Source: Pseudofabraea citricarpa (taxonomy: Eukaryota > Ascomycota > Leotiomycetes > Helotiales > Dermateaceae). From it: DNA of 64,000 nt. A program made the translations under genes and the position numbers. Shown in pieces: positions 12,053 to 22,703 of this stretch (positions are counted from its first letter, which is position 1; every line of letters starts with the position of its first letter). The notes beneath the pieces are model-generated. The model was not told the DNA's origin. It made no database searches and worked only from the letters and a program-made list of their open reading frames with translations. Location of the stretch: positions 124,001 to 188,000 of the forward strand of contig JAPWGK010000008.1 in assembly GCA_029641185.1 (NCBI GenBank), given 5' to 3'.

Positions 12053-12771
12053 AGTCTAGATCTAGATGAATTGTTACTGAGGAACGGTTTAGACTCCGGA
12101 TTGTATTCAGTTCAATTGTCCGAGGAGGGGAATCGATGATGTTGGCTGCGTTTGTCTTATCTCCGGACTTGCCGTCACCAGCTGCTCGGCTATATCGGCT
12201 TCGGTCATACGCTTTCCCGATCCGGGATCAGGAACCAATCATGAGTTAAGTTAAGCGACGAGACATATTTCCATGTTTGTATAAGTCTAGAGCAAATGAA
12301 AGGTCTGTTGTAATATCATAAAATACCAATCATTTTTAGGACCTCTTTTTGTATCATAGAATTTCATGAGTACTTAGGTCTTGGTTTCCGCGTAAGGGTC
12401 CCCGTTGATCAAGAAATAGGAAAAAACAGAACCAAAATAAAAATATAATTAGAAAAAGACGAGACAGAAAAACGGTAAAGGATGTGCGAGAAAATTTAAG
12501 GCAAATCCCCACGGGCTGTTCAGAACATTAGCATCCAATTCTTACCGAATTTGAAATTTTAGATGGAAGATCAAGCGACGGTGAATTATCAGCTCGTTTG
12601 ATTTTACAGGTCGCTTACCTAAAGAAGGTTTCTTCATCCAGAGTAATCGACAAGAAAAGAATGTTCATACCAATCTAACAAACTAAAAAAAATCTATGTT
12701 TCTAATCCCGACTTACAATTCATCCATTCTCCAATTCCACCTCATACACCACTATCATTCAACATGAATGT
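12053..12771. other. Intergenic region between two minus-strand genes
   Basis: This holds the promoter of the Zn2Cys6 gene and the 3' flank of the monooxygenase gene. A TCTAGATCTAGAT partial palindrome lies just upstream of the regulator's start (about 12056-12069). The rest is A-rich toward 12420-12480. No gene seen. Confidence 0.5.
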
Positions 12772-15158
12772 TCAAACAACACGATTCGGACCAGAAGGCA
12801 AAGGACCACCATGCGTACAATTGTCTCCATGCACATGAGAATCTTCATCTTCAACCCTCTCCTCCTGCTCCAGCGCATGATTCTCCGTGCTTTCATCCGA
12901 CTGACCTGTTGGAACAATAAGTCGGTTTGGTATTGCAGCACTGTCGGGACGAGGACGACCGTTGCCTATTACAACATTTGCTTGAGCTTCCGTTAGTGGA
13001 GGGAACGGTTCCCAGCCTTTGAGTGGGTCATAAGACTCATCAGACTGAGAAAGTACATACGAATCACCCAATGAACCACCCGTTGGAGCAGCCGCACTCG
13101 GTGGTTCCGTGAAATTACCGTGTTGATTTGAAGACGAAGATTCCGTGGTTTGATTCGATTCCTTCTCCTTGCCTTTCCAACGAGGCCCCTTGGATACTGA
13201 CTTGGAATTTGAAGCATCTTGCAATGCTTTATGAGGTATGGTATCTCCCGGCAGAGGATTGCCAGACTCTGATGGTGGAGAATAAGTCGACGACTGCAAT
13301 GACGGCCGGAGTTGTTTTTGGCCCGATTGCGAACAGTATTGCCTATAGCTTGTATGCCCCATCTTTCTGTCAAAGGTATATCTTCTGCCATCTTGACTTT
13401 CGGAACTATTGGTATGTACATGAGTGGATTCAATGTTATTGCGACTGCTTGATTTTGAGCTTTCGGGCCCACGTTTTGATCTATTGGATGACCGAATAGC
13501 GCTCATTGAAGCACAAACACGCAGTGACCTTCCAATTGTATCAAATCTTCCTGTTCGTGGATGAAGAGTCTCGTGTTCGCCTGCGAGTGTTTTCTCTATT
13601 GCATCTTCCACTTTATATGACCATAGATCTTGAATAGAATTCTGACAGAACCTTCCCTGATCGCACAGTTTTCCAAGGATCGACTGCATGACAGACCATC
13701 CACGACATCGAGGGCACTTTTTTTTTGTCCAGTTCATAATCCACCTATATCTCGCATAACTGATCTTGGAGTAGTCTGAAGTAGCCATAACCATGGTAGC
13801 CAGAACTTTCTTCTTTTGTTCGATGGGGAGCAGAGGACTTGAACTCGGGTACGGCTTAATGTCATTCAGCATAATTGTGAATTTGTGTTTTAACAACATG
13901 GCGATGGTCTTGGCATCCTCGATCGCAAGACTAAGTCCTTGGGTTGTTTCCACAGGCATGCTGTGAGCTGCATCTCCAACCACGACCAATCTCCCTCCGT
14001 AACCCCAGTACCGGTCGAGTTCTGGCTGTTTGGCATGTCGTTTTATGAAAGTCCCATAGGATGTGGCAGGCCGTGGTACTAGAATATTCCCCTTTGGCAT
14101 GCAACCAGATGCTCTCACGAGAGCCAGAAGCAGAGGGTTCACGTCTTTTTCTTGATTAAGACGCCTTAGAATCTCGTCTTTGACCATGTAGAAGTTCCAC
14201 TGGCTGACTGGGATCTTCTTCAAATACCTGGTGTGAATTGTGCACCACCAGCCTGCGAAAGGGAAATTGTGGTTTGGGTTTTCTGAAAAGTGCCACTCTT
14301 CTTCCGGTGGGGGGTTCTGCATTGAGAAGTTATCGATAATAACGTGCAAACGACAGAAGGAGGTTTCTATGAGCGACAAATTGTGAGTAGGAATATAGGC
14401 CATCTTCGATTCCAAATTTACAGCCATGCGTGTCGTCTTTTCATCCAAAAAAGCCCCGAGGGTTATGCACTCACTTTCCTCACAAGTCAGCCCGCGTGCA
14501 GGACGGAAATTCTTTTCTGGACTTACGTAGCAACCCGAGCTTGATCCGAAAGCAACCGTTTTCTAACAATGCTATCTGGCCCATCTGCTCCAATCACAAG
14601 ATCTGGCTTAAGCTTGCGTTTTTCTGGGTCGTTGGCATAATATAAGCTCAGCCTATTCTTGTATGGAGAGGAGGTTCTCGGATCCTCGCTAGGTTCTACT
14701 TTCACACCGTAAGTAATATCCTTCCCATCAACATTGGAAAGCAGAATGTCAAGTAGATCAGCTCGCATAATGAAGATACTTTGATTGTTTTGGTCATCGG
14801 TTCCGATATCGTCTGTGACGAGATGATCGCCGGATGAAGAATAGACACCGTACTCTCTGAATTCGTGGCCGAACTGCTTAATCCTGTCGAGAAGTTGGGG
14901 ACTGAGCTCCTTCAGGCATCGAACACCATTGGCAGCAATCTCCACAGCTCCTGTGACGGTATGCATTAAGTCAAGGCCCGACCTTTGATATGTTCTTTCT
15001 ATGAATGTCTGCTGGGACAATGTGTGGTATGGAGGAGCATTGAGCTTTTCGTACATGCGGATTCGGATTCCAGGGAAGATTTCGGAAATGTACTTCTTCA
15101 GAAAGAGGTAAGTAATACTGCCACTGATGCCAGCTCCAACGATGGCGATTTCGTTCAT
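12772..15158 (-). CDS. FAD-dependent monooxygenase with long disordered C-terminal tail
   Basis: Two exons, 15158-14527 and 14473-12772, with a 53-bp intron (donor GTAAGT, branch GCTGAC, acceptor AAAG), giving 777 aa from MNEIAIVGAG. The N-terminal GAGISG is the Rossmann dinucleotide-binding motif. GADGPDSIVRKR just before the intron is the DG motif, and GDAAHSMPVETTQGLSLAIEDA (about residues 370-390, quoted in part) is the GD motif that contacts FAD. These define a class A aromatic hydroxylase-like flavoprotein. From about residue 480 to the end the sequence is Ser/Asn/Gln/Pro-rich without recognisable domain, far longer than usual for 400-470-aa enzymes. A cysteine pair KKCPRCRGW lies between the catalytic part and the tail. 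The substrate is unknown. The neighbouring Zn2Cys6 gene could regulate it. Confidence 0.85.
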
Positions 15159-16461
15159 GGTGATGGATAAAGCCAGTGGGTGGGGGATACTGTTGGGGAT
15201 TGTATGCCAAAACAAATATAAAAATACAATAGCTGAACTGGAATACTTGAATTGTGATGATTGGAAGTGATGAAGTTGCTTGGGAATGAAGAAGAGGTGG
15301 GCAAGAGTGGTCTGGGAAAGTGCAGTCTCGTCGCTTCCCGAGTAGGAAAGAGCATATTGACGAAGACAATCAAGAATCCTCGCTTCAAGGTTAGACTGTG
15401 CCTGTTTCAACTCACCCACAACTATACATCTCTCTTCAACCAAGTTGGATTCAATTATCTGATAGGCTCTGTCGTCCGTCAAGCTGAAGAATTGAATACA
15501 TGCTTAGCGAGCAACCAAAATACCCCAAAGAAAACATGTCAAACTTCACATTTTTCTGCGTCGCATGGTGCGGAGAATAGCCCATCCGAGCGTAAACGGA
15601 ATATGGTTGCTTCTGAAACGGATGTATAGCGTAGCAAATACCAAAACTTCTTCGCAAGGCCATTAACCCTTTTAGAGATGATTTTGAAATGCAAAAAGAA
15701 ACAAGCCTTCATTTGATGGTTACGGTGGGCAAGCTTGTCAAATTGTGTACCTTCAACCCTCCAATCATGCTTCTGAAGAGTTAATTGCCGGGATTGGCCG
15801 AGGAGAAGCATATAAACCACATCTCATGTCGCGATACTTCTCGACTTCCATTTTCTAGCGGTTTAATGCAGAAATGCGAGTTTCTGTACAGGTTAGCAAT
15901 CGAGGTCTAATTATGATTCTGATTACGGCAACTTTTTCTCCCGATACACAATTGCGACTGGTAAGCCGGCCTCACCCTCTTTTGCTGCATGGCATGAGTA
16001 GCATCGAGAACCATATAGCCACAGAGACAAGCCCAGCCTGTTCATGTGATCAGTCATGCTGAAGCGAAATGTGTGGGATTGGGCCGCTTCCAGCCAGCTA
16101 TGCCGATGGTTACCTCGATTTCTGCGAACGCTCGCCAAACCACGAAACGATACTGAAGGCGCGCTCACAACTAAAGCGATATTTTAGCTGTGCCTGTCAT
16201 TCATATTGTGCAATACCCTGAAGACTACTTGTCTGCTGCGTCAGTGGACAAGTCAATCTATCTTTCTCTGTACTCTCTCATTTGCATTTCTAGCCCATGG
16301 AAGTGCGACATTACTTCATGTGTGAGCTCGCGAAGTCACGCAACAGGATCCGGAAATCGCACAGCCCGTTGCGCATTTGATGGCTTCTAAATACACTGGG
16401 TCGATGCCGGTGTCACTCGATACAAGCTTCTTTTGCCACTGCTATCCCGTGGCATAATGCG
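15159..16461. promoter_or_regulatory. Divergent intergenic region (monooxygenase / zinc protein)
   Basis: About 1.3 kb separating two divergently transcribed genes. Only shadow ORFs up to about 120 codons occur, none with a recognisable domain. It presumably carries both promoters. No clear repeat was seen. Confidence 0.45.
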
Positions 16462-18821
16462 ATGTTTCAACAAGATCATCTAAGCAGGCAATATGCCCAT
16501 CATCACCCCAAAGCCGAGCACCACAACCGCCAAGATGCTACATTTGACAACGATGATCTTTGGTACTGCTGCTCCAATTTCCATGCGAGCATCTCCATCA
16601 GGATCGATCATTGTCCTGATTGCCAACACCGACGCTGTGAAAATTGCGCCGTCGAGTCGATAGAGCACTGGGCAGTGGATTTATCTTTTATGACCTTGAA
16701 ACTATGGAAGCCGGCCTTGACGACTAGCCAAGATCACAACTCAAGAGTTTCATTCAACGAGTTTCTAAGGTCATACCAGTACGTATGCCATGATCTTGTA
16801 TATCGAATATTAAGACATTTCTAACATTGTAAAGTGGGATTATACCTGAACCCTCCACACCCAACAAATGCAACAGACCAAAAGGATACTTGACAGAGTC
16901 CCAGATAAAATCGCTGCCCTTGGTACAAGATTCTCAAAGTGTGCCTCTTCAATTTTTGATTGACCGATGGGAACTCGCAGGAGATACTAAAGAAGAGATA
17001 CACGACATTTCGACCAGCTGTACCAACTCACCAGTATCCACCAACTCTTCAGAATCGACAACATCATCTTCATCGACAACGGATACCTTTACAGACGAGG
17101 AACTCACACCTGGAAGTGACACAGATTTAGATCAAAACAATGTGGGATCCGATGAGGGGATGCGGAGAAACCAAATCATTGCTGTCTTGGATACTTGCAT
17201 ATTGTCTGCTCTTGGTCATAACCTGTCACTGGCAGCGCAGATCATCACACGAATCCATGCGACAGTTCCGAGACGAGTTGACAATGGCATCCTAAACAGC
17301 ACAGCTGCAGGTTCCGAAGCAATAGAAGGGAGTGGAGATTCAGCTGGTAGCTCGATCTCCATTGAATCGCCAGTGCGCCATTCCGGTGCAAATGCGAGGG
17401 AGTCAATCAATGGACGGCATGGAAAGCGAAAAAAGCATTCAGACCTCGACGACTCTGACGAGACGAACCGACCTCAGGTAAAGCGAAGGCTTGGCTCTGA
17501 CTCGACCCAGTCGCCGACCTTTGCCTGTCATTTCCACAAGAAGGACCCAGAAAAGTACTGTTCCTTCAAATCCGAGATCTACCGGAATTGCGTCCATCCT
17601 AAAATCCCCGAATTGCGCCGCATTAAGTATGATCTGGACAGCATCTGATCCTATGAGTACCGTGGACTGATAGATAAACAGGGATCATTTCAAAAACCAC
17701 CGAGTTGCCCAATGCGATGTCTGTTTTGCGGTAGTCGAGAACAGAACCGAGTTAGTAAATCACCGGCGATCGTCAACGTGCAAGAACGGAAATCCGAAGC
17801 TCAAGGAGGGCATCGATGATGGCCAATGGGAGAAGATCGAACAGCTGCTCAAAGCCAAGGCGTGCCCGGGAAAACAAGACTTCGAGAAATGGTACGATAT
17901 ATGGACAGTACTGTTCCCAGAGACACGACCACCGTTGAATCCATGTAGGGCATTTCTCCCTTCCCCCCACGCCCTTGATCAATACTGATATCCCCAGGGA
18001 GTGAACCAAATAAGTCTTCTCCAAACTTTGCTCCCGACCCCGAGACTATCATGACTAGTATCTCAGCAAATGTGGACCGCAATATGCAGTGTGGGCTTCT
18101 ACAACCCTATAGAGACATGCCTCAGCTATATGATATCATACGGCAGGAGATCGAAAAGTATTACCGACATGGCAGCGATTACGCTTCTGGAACAACCCCA
18201 ATGGAGCAAGACAACCCCATCGCAGTTGCGGGACCTGCTGAATCAAGAGGTTCAGATAGGTTAAATGACAACGCCGCTGATGGAAGGTCTGCAACGAGTC
18301 GATCCAATTCTTTCTCGAATTCTCAACTTACACCAAGCCTTGAGGATGACCTGGGATCTCTGGCTGCCGTAATGGATGATCCTGTATTCCAATATATCGA
18401 TTTTGCCTCGGATCCTGTCCCGGCCGAAAACCACACGTACGATTTGGACAACATCGATTCTGCGTTTGTGAATGTGTCCTCTTCTGCCACCTCGACAATT
18501 GAATCGCGTGATGATGCTGATGGCAGCCGCAGCCATAGAATTGCCAGTACGCTCTCTCGCCCTTTCGTAGCAGACATGGAACATTATAATGTCAGCAACA
18601 TCGACCATGAACCCATTCATCTTTCTGCCTCGACTTCCTTTGTACATGATAGCAATACCCACGACGACGAGTTCGAGCCAGCAATTGCAAACTGGGACAC
18701 AGGGGATCTGTCAGCCATGCTCGAGAACGAACTTGAGCTACCTACGGCTGGTGAGCCGATAGAAAAGCCCAAAGATAGGAACAGCGGGTTGGCCGGGGGC
18801 TGCTGGAATGGTCTTTTCTGA
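16462..18821 (+). CDS. C2H2-type zinc protein with N-terminal WYCC zinc motif
   Basis: Four exons: 16462-16778, 16835-17626, 17682-17944 and 17998-18821, with introns of 53-56 bp. The donors are GTACGT, GTATGA and GTAGGG; the first acceptor AAAG has a TTCTAAC branch site. The product is 731 aa. The N-terminus has DDLWYCCSNF followed by CPDCQHRRCENC, a cysteine module common in fungal proteins of unknown role. A Ser/Thr/Asp-rich linker with basic KRKK follows. The central block FACHFHKKDPEKYC ... RRIKDHFKNHRVAQCDVC ... ELVNHRRSSTC matches a fungal C2H2-like family in which an F-A-C-P-(F/Y)-x-K motif precedes a finger pair. Intron 2 cuts inside this block. The C-terminal third is acidic and Ser-rich. 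A nucleic-acid-binding or regulatory role is inferred. The first exon start is the least certain part. Confidence 0.78.
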
Positions 18822-19690
18822 AAATATGAAAAAGCAACGATGGACCAGGTGGAATGTGCAGGTATGATGGCATGGCTCTACATATACCTGTCGTGTGTAA
18901 GTACCTGAAAATATACATACACGCACATGCATGCTCGCGTGTACGAATGCCCGATACCGCAAGATCCTCGCTTGCTCGAGAAAGGAACAATAGATTTCTC
19001 AGTCTTTGGTCAGGAAAGACGTCGGGTTAGCCGCCGATAGAACTACCAGACTAGTAATGGGTACAGGAGTCAGAATACACGGTAGGCTGCAGATCCAATC
19101 ATAAGCGTCATCCTATAGACACACGGCGAATCTCAGTCTCGATTAATTCGCAGCTTACAGCGAGAAGCCAGCCCAGGGCTGAGAGCAGAAGCGATAAGCA
19201 CATTTCCAACACTTCCCAAACCCCGAACCAACAAAATTCTCATTGCGTCCAAACCCCGAAGAGTTATTCAAACAGGGATTCTTGCAATCCCTACCCGCAC
19301 GGTGCACTGCAAGAACATGTACGGCATTTCGCCAGAAGAGAGCTTGCACCGGGACTCAGCGATGGCGGAGGAGAAATAAGTGAACCCCCACCCAAAACGC
19401 CGTGTCCTGGCCTGGAGCAAAACGATCGTCTAGAATTAGCGAGCGAGTATGCTTTTCTTCTCGCTTGCAAGTTACATTTCCGCCGACTTGACTTGAGATG
19501 AGAAGCAGTAGCTACCCCATCATAAGCTAAGGCGATCAATTCACGCATCGCCTGTGAGATTGAAACGAAGTTCTCGGACATTGATTGATTCACGTACGTT
19601 TTAAAAAATGGGTTATCAAGACTGTGGTTCCAACAAAAGACAAGATCTGTCGGTTGGTATTTATTGATCTGCCTAATGCAAGAGAAAGGG
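18822..19690. other. Intergenic region with doubtful small Cys-containing ORFs (minus strand)
   Basis: No confident gene. On the minus strand two overlapping ORFs (19593-19291 and 19349-19155) are translated in different frames. The second ends with two CxxC-like pairs (CKNPC, then GKCWKCAYRFC) and could be a terminal exon of a small cysteine-rich protein, but no start, splice pair or signal peptide could be tied to it. Confidence 0.25.
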
Positions 19691-20109
19691 GACCCTGGCA
19701 GTGAGGGGCTTGACTTGGAGTTTGAAGACTCCTCAACTTAAGTCTTCGCACTCTCGTGGGTTAGGACGAGTTGGCGTATCGAAGGCTTGTGTTGCTATGT
19801 AGCCGAGCACATGCGCGCCATGTCGACTTGCTGACATTGCAAGAACATAGCATCTGTAGCTATTGCTCCTTGTATTTTCACTTTTTGTGAGTAGACCCTG
19901 GCGATTAGGGGCTTGACTCGAGCTCGATACTACTCTTTTCCTTTCGAGACTTTGTAATGGTTTCTTCCTTCGGGAGACAATGCCAAGCACGAGCATCGAT
20001 GGCCTTAGCCGAGCACGAGGAACTCGGTGTAGCGATATCATCCCAACCCGGCATTCGGAAAGACATGCTCTTTCATAGTTCAGTTGACCCTGGAAATTAG
20101 GGGCTTGAC
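19691..20109. repeat. Three diverged copies of a ~200-bp repeat with a 24-bp conserved core
   Basis: A core GACCCTGG-N5-AGGGGCTTGAC begins at 19691, 19894 and 20086 (spacing 203 and 192 bp). Within it CCCT and AGGG form an inverted pair around seven bases, and AGGGG matches the general stress-response element core. A second shared word, TAGCCGAGCAC, lies about 108-112 bp after the core in the first two copies, so the repeat unit is longer than the core. On the minus strand each core reads (S/C)QAP(N/H)xQG, and copies 2 and 3 are in one frame inside an ORF at 20137-19733. Whether this is regulatory DNA, a coding repeat or a relic of a tandem array is undecided. Confidence 0.6.
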
Positions 20110-20200
20110 AATCCACAACCTCTTCCTCGACCAGCACGTTACGTCGTTCAAGAACAACCGCGGCTGATCAAAAAAAAAAGAGGTCGCAGAGCACCGGCTC

Positions 20201-21795
20201 TCAGCCGGTCTTGATCTGCATGGTTTGCGAAGACGCCTCTTCCGCCACGATGGTGCACTGGCTCTGGTCGAGATCTTGCAGGATGAGTTCTTGCAGTTGC
20301 CGCTTCTTCCTCGTCACGCGCCGGAGCTCGACCAGGCAGAGGCTGGCGATGATGTACGAGAGGCCGGAGAAGATCTGCGGGTATATGTACTCGTTTGACA
20401 TTGAGGGGCGGCGGAGCTTGAGTGCGATAACTTCGGTGACTGTTTTTGTTCAGGACGATAGAAGAAGGGGGTAAAAAGAAGACAAGACAAGAAAAAAGCA
20501 TGAGAGGAGGAGAGGAGAGGAAAGGGGACGAACAGAGGGTTGGTGGAACGATGATGATCCATGTTATGGATAAGAGGGAGGGAACTTCAGGGACTCCAGC
20601 GACTTCTACAGCGATGGGCGCAACAGTCTACAATCCCAATCAGCAACTCATCTTTCTTCTCAACTCGACAGGGCACCGCGATCACTTACCATCCAGAAAA
20701 CCCCAAAGATCCCACCAACGACAATGGCAAAGAAAATAGCCACCGCATACGTCCTGGCCGGAATCCAGATAGCGAAGCAAGCCAAGCCACCGAGAAAAGT
20801 CAACGACGCCGCAACCTCGATCCTGCCGAAGCGATCACTCAAGAAGCCCACAGCCGGCCTGCCAACCGCGGTGCCCAGGTTCAGAAAGGCAGAGATGGCG
20901 CCGGCCTGAGACTTGGACAGGCCGATGGAAGCGGCGAAGTTCGAGAGCGAGTACAGCAGCGTGATATAGCCAAAGACGCTGACGAAGCCCCAGGCGAGAA
21001 AGAGCAGCACGTCGTAGCGGACGAGCAGCTTGACGTCGAAGCCCAGCTGGGGCGGCTTGACGGTAGCATTGCGATTGCGCACCAGGGCGACGGCGAGCAG
21101 GTTCATGGCGGCGCACGTCAGGGCCGTGAAGCGGAAGGCCCACGCAAGGGAGACGCGGTGCATGATGGCGCTGCTGGCGAAGGAGAAGATGAGGCCGCCG
21201 ATGCCTGAGCCCGCCGACGCAATGCCCGTCGCCAGGCTGCGCTTCGTCGAGAACCACTGCGACAGGACCGGCCCCGCGGGCACCACGATGAAGCCCAGCC
21301 CAGCCCCGATCAATACCCCCTGCGTGATGTAGAGCTGCCAGATGCGCTGCACGAACGACGCGCTGATGAAGCCCGTCGTTTGCAGACCGATGCCCAACAG
21401 CATCGGGACTCGCATGCCCAGTTGACGGGCGAGAATGGTCACCACGGGCGCGACGAACAGAGACAGTGCGAATTGCAGTCCCCCAATAAAGGCATAATCT
21501 ATGGACGTGGCTTCGGGGAATGTGTTGGTGTCGAGGTAGTAGGCAAGATAGACGCCGTAGGACTAAGTGCAGTCAGCAGATGAAGTGAAGCGAAGAGAAG
21601 AGAAGAGAAGAGTGAGAGAGAATCACGAACAGCTGTCTGACCCCAAGTAAAGCCATTGATCAAGAAGATGGCAAACACCTGCACCCAGCCAAATCCTCCA
21701 TCCGGAATCTCGAGATCTGCTGCTGTAGGATGAATTGCCGGTGCGGGTGCGGGTGCGGGGTCGTCCCTCGCGTGGTTGCTCTTGAAGCCCAACAT
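20201..21795 (-). CDS. MFS transporter, monocarboxylate porter (MCT/SLC16-like) type
   Basis: Four exons: 21795-21631, 21562-20690, 20627-20534 and 20439-20201, with introns of 68, 62 and 94 bp, giving 456 aa. Splicing restores family motifs at each join: PDGGFGWVQVFAIFLIN...TWGQTA|SYGVYLAYYLDT, then GGIFGVFWM|TVAPIAVEVAGV, then IIIVPPTLF|TEVIALKLRRP. The PDGG-x-GW start and the SYGV motif are hallmarks of fungal MCT-like permeases, with about 12 predicted membrane segments and the central loop shortened. Introns 1 and 3 use the uncommon donor GTTCGT. It probably carries a small carboxylate or similar solute across the plasma or vacuolar membrane; the substrate is unknown. It precedes, on the same strand, a Zn2Cys6 regulator 0.9 kb away that could control it. 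Confidence 0.88.
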
Positions 21796-22703
21796 ATGCC
21801 TATGCTCTCACGGCGATGATATAGCAATTTCGCAAAAGCAAAGTGCCTAATACGGCAGTAAGAACTCGAGACCAAACTCGAGAGTAGAAGGTTTTCTTTT
21901 TTTTTTCGTTCTCTCTCTTGCAGGCTCAACAAGAACGACGCAGTTCTTAAACCGGTATAAGAGAATATGCCATGTCGGACAGAGCGATGCCTCCATGACG
22001 GCCGACGCGATATGTCACCGCTCTCGGCCGGAGATGGCATTTATTTATGCACGACACGACACGACATGACATGGCTTCGGCCGGGGAGAAGCCATCGTCG
22101 TGTGCCGTCAGGGCCGGCCGGGAATCCTGCCTGTTCTGGTCTTGACGGAGAGTGGGGAATTTAGCCGCAATAGAAGGGCCTGAGAGCCAGAGAGGGCGAG
22201 ATGATCTGATAAGATAAGATATCCTGGGTCTGAAAACGGCAGAGTTACTGTACCAGCTACCAAGAAGCTGGGATGGTACGGGTAATAAGCTCTCGGAGAA
22301 GTGAGTGAGTCAGATAGCTGGAATTCGACAACCCCGAGTGCTTAGACGAGCGCCGACATCGATTTCCGAAGCCAGTATCCGACTCACATGCATCCAAAGA
22401 CTATATTTTGTGTGTTGGTCGGAAAGGCCAGCCACCTCAAGTAAATATCAGTGCTCATTGCAATGCTATCTATAATCCTCGTCGCTCAACCTCAATGATT
22501 TATTCGTACATGGTTTAAAATAATATCCAACTCAAGATCTGTCCCACCGCAAGATCATACGCTACCAAATGAACGCCGAGATATGAGAAATAGTGCCATC
22601 CAAGCCCCTGGCCCCTGGCCGTGAAACTCCAACGCTTGATCCCATCGGCCAAATGCAAAATAACCACGTATGAGAAAACACAAAACATTAGGTATATAAC
22701 TTT
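21796..22703. other. Transporter promoter and regulator 3' flank, no gene seen
   Basis: Region upstream of the transporter start (minus strand) and downstream of the Zn2Cys6 gene's stop. A GAAAA/CTTTT-rich run lies near 21893-21910, a repeated ACGACACGACATGACATG run at 22048-22070, and GGCCGGCCGG near 22111-22120. None is assigned a function. Confidence 0.45.

Noticed and set aside
20561..21208. 215-codon plus-strand ORF opposite the transporter
   Set aside because: It is the antisense of the MCT-like coding exon and has a charged, domain-free composition; the membrane-protein reading is far better supported.
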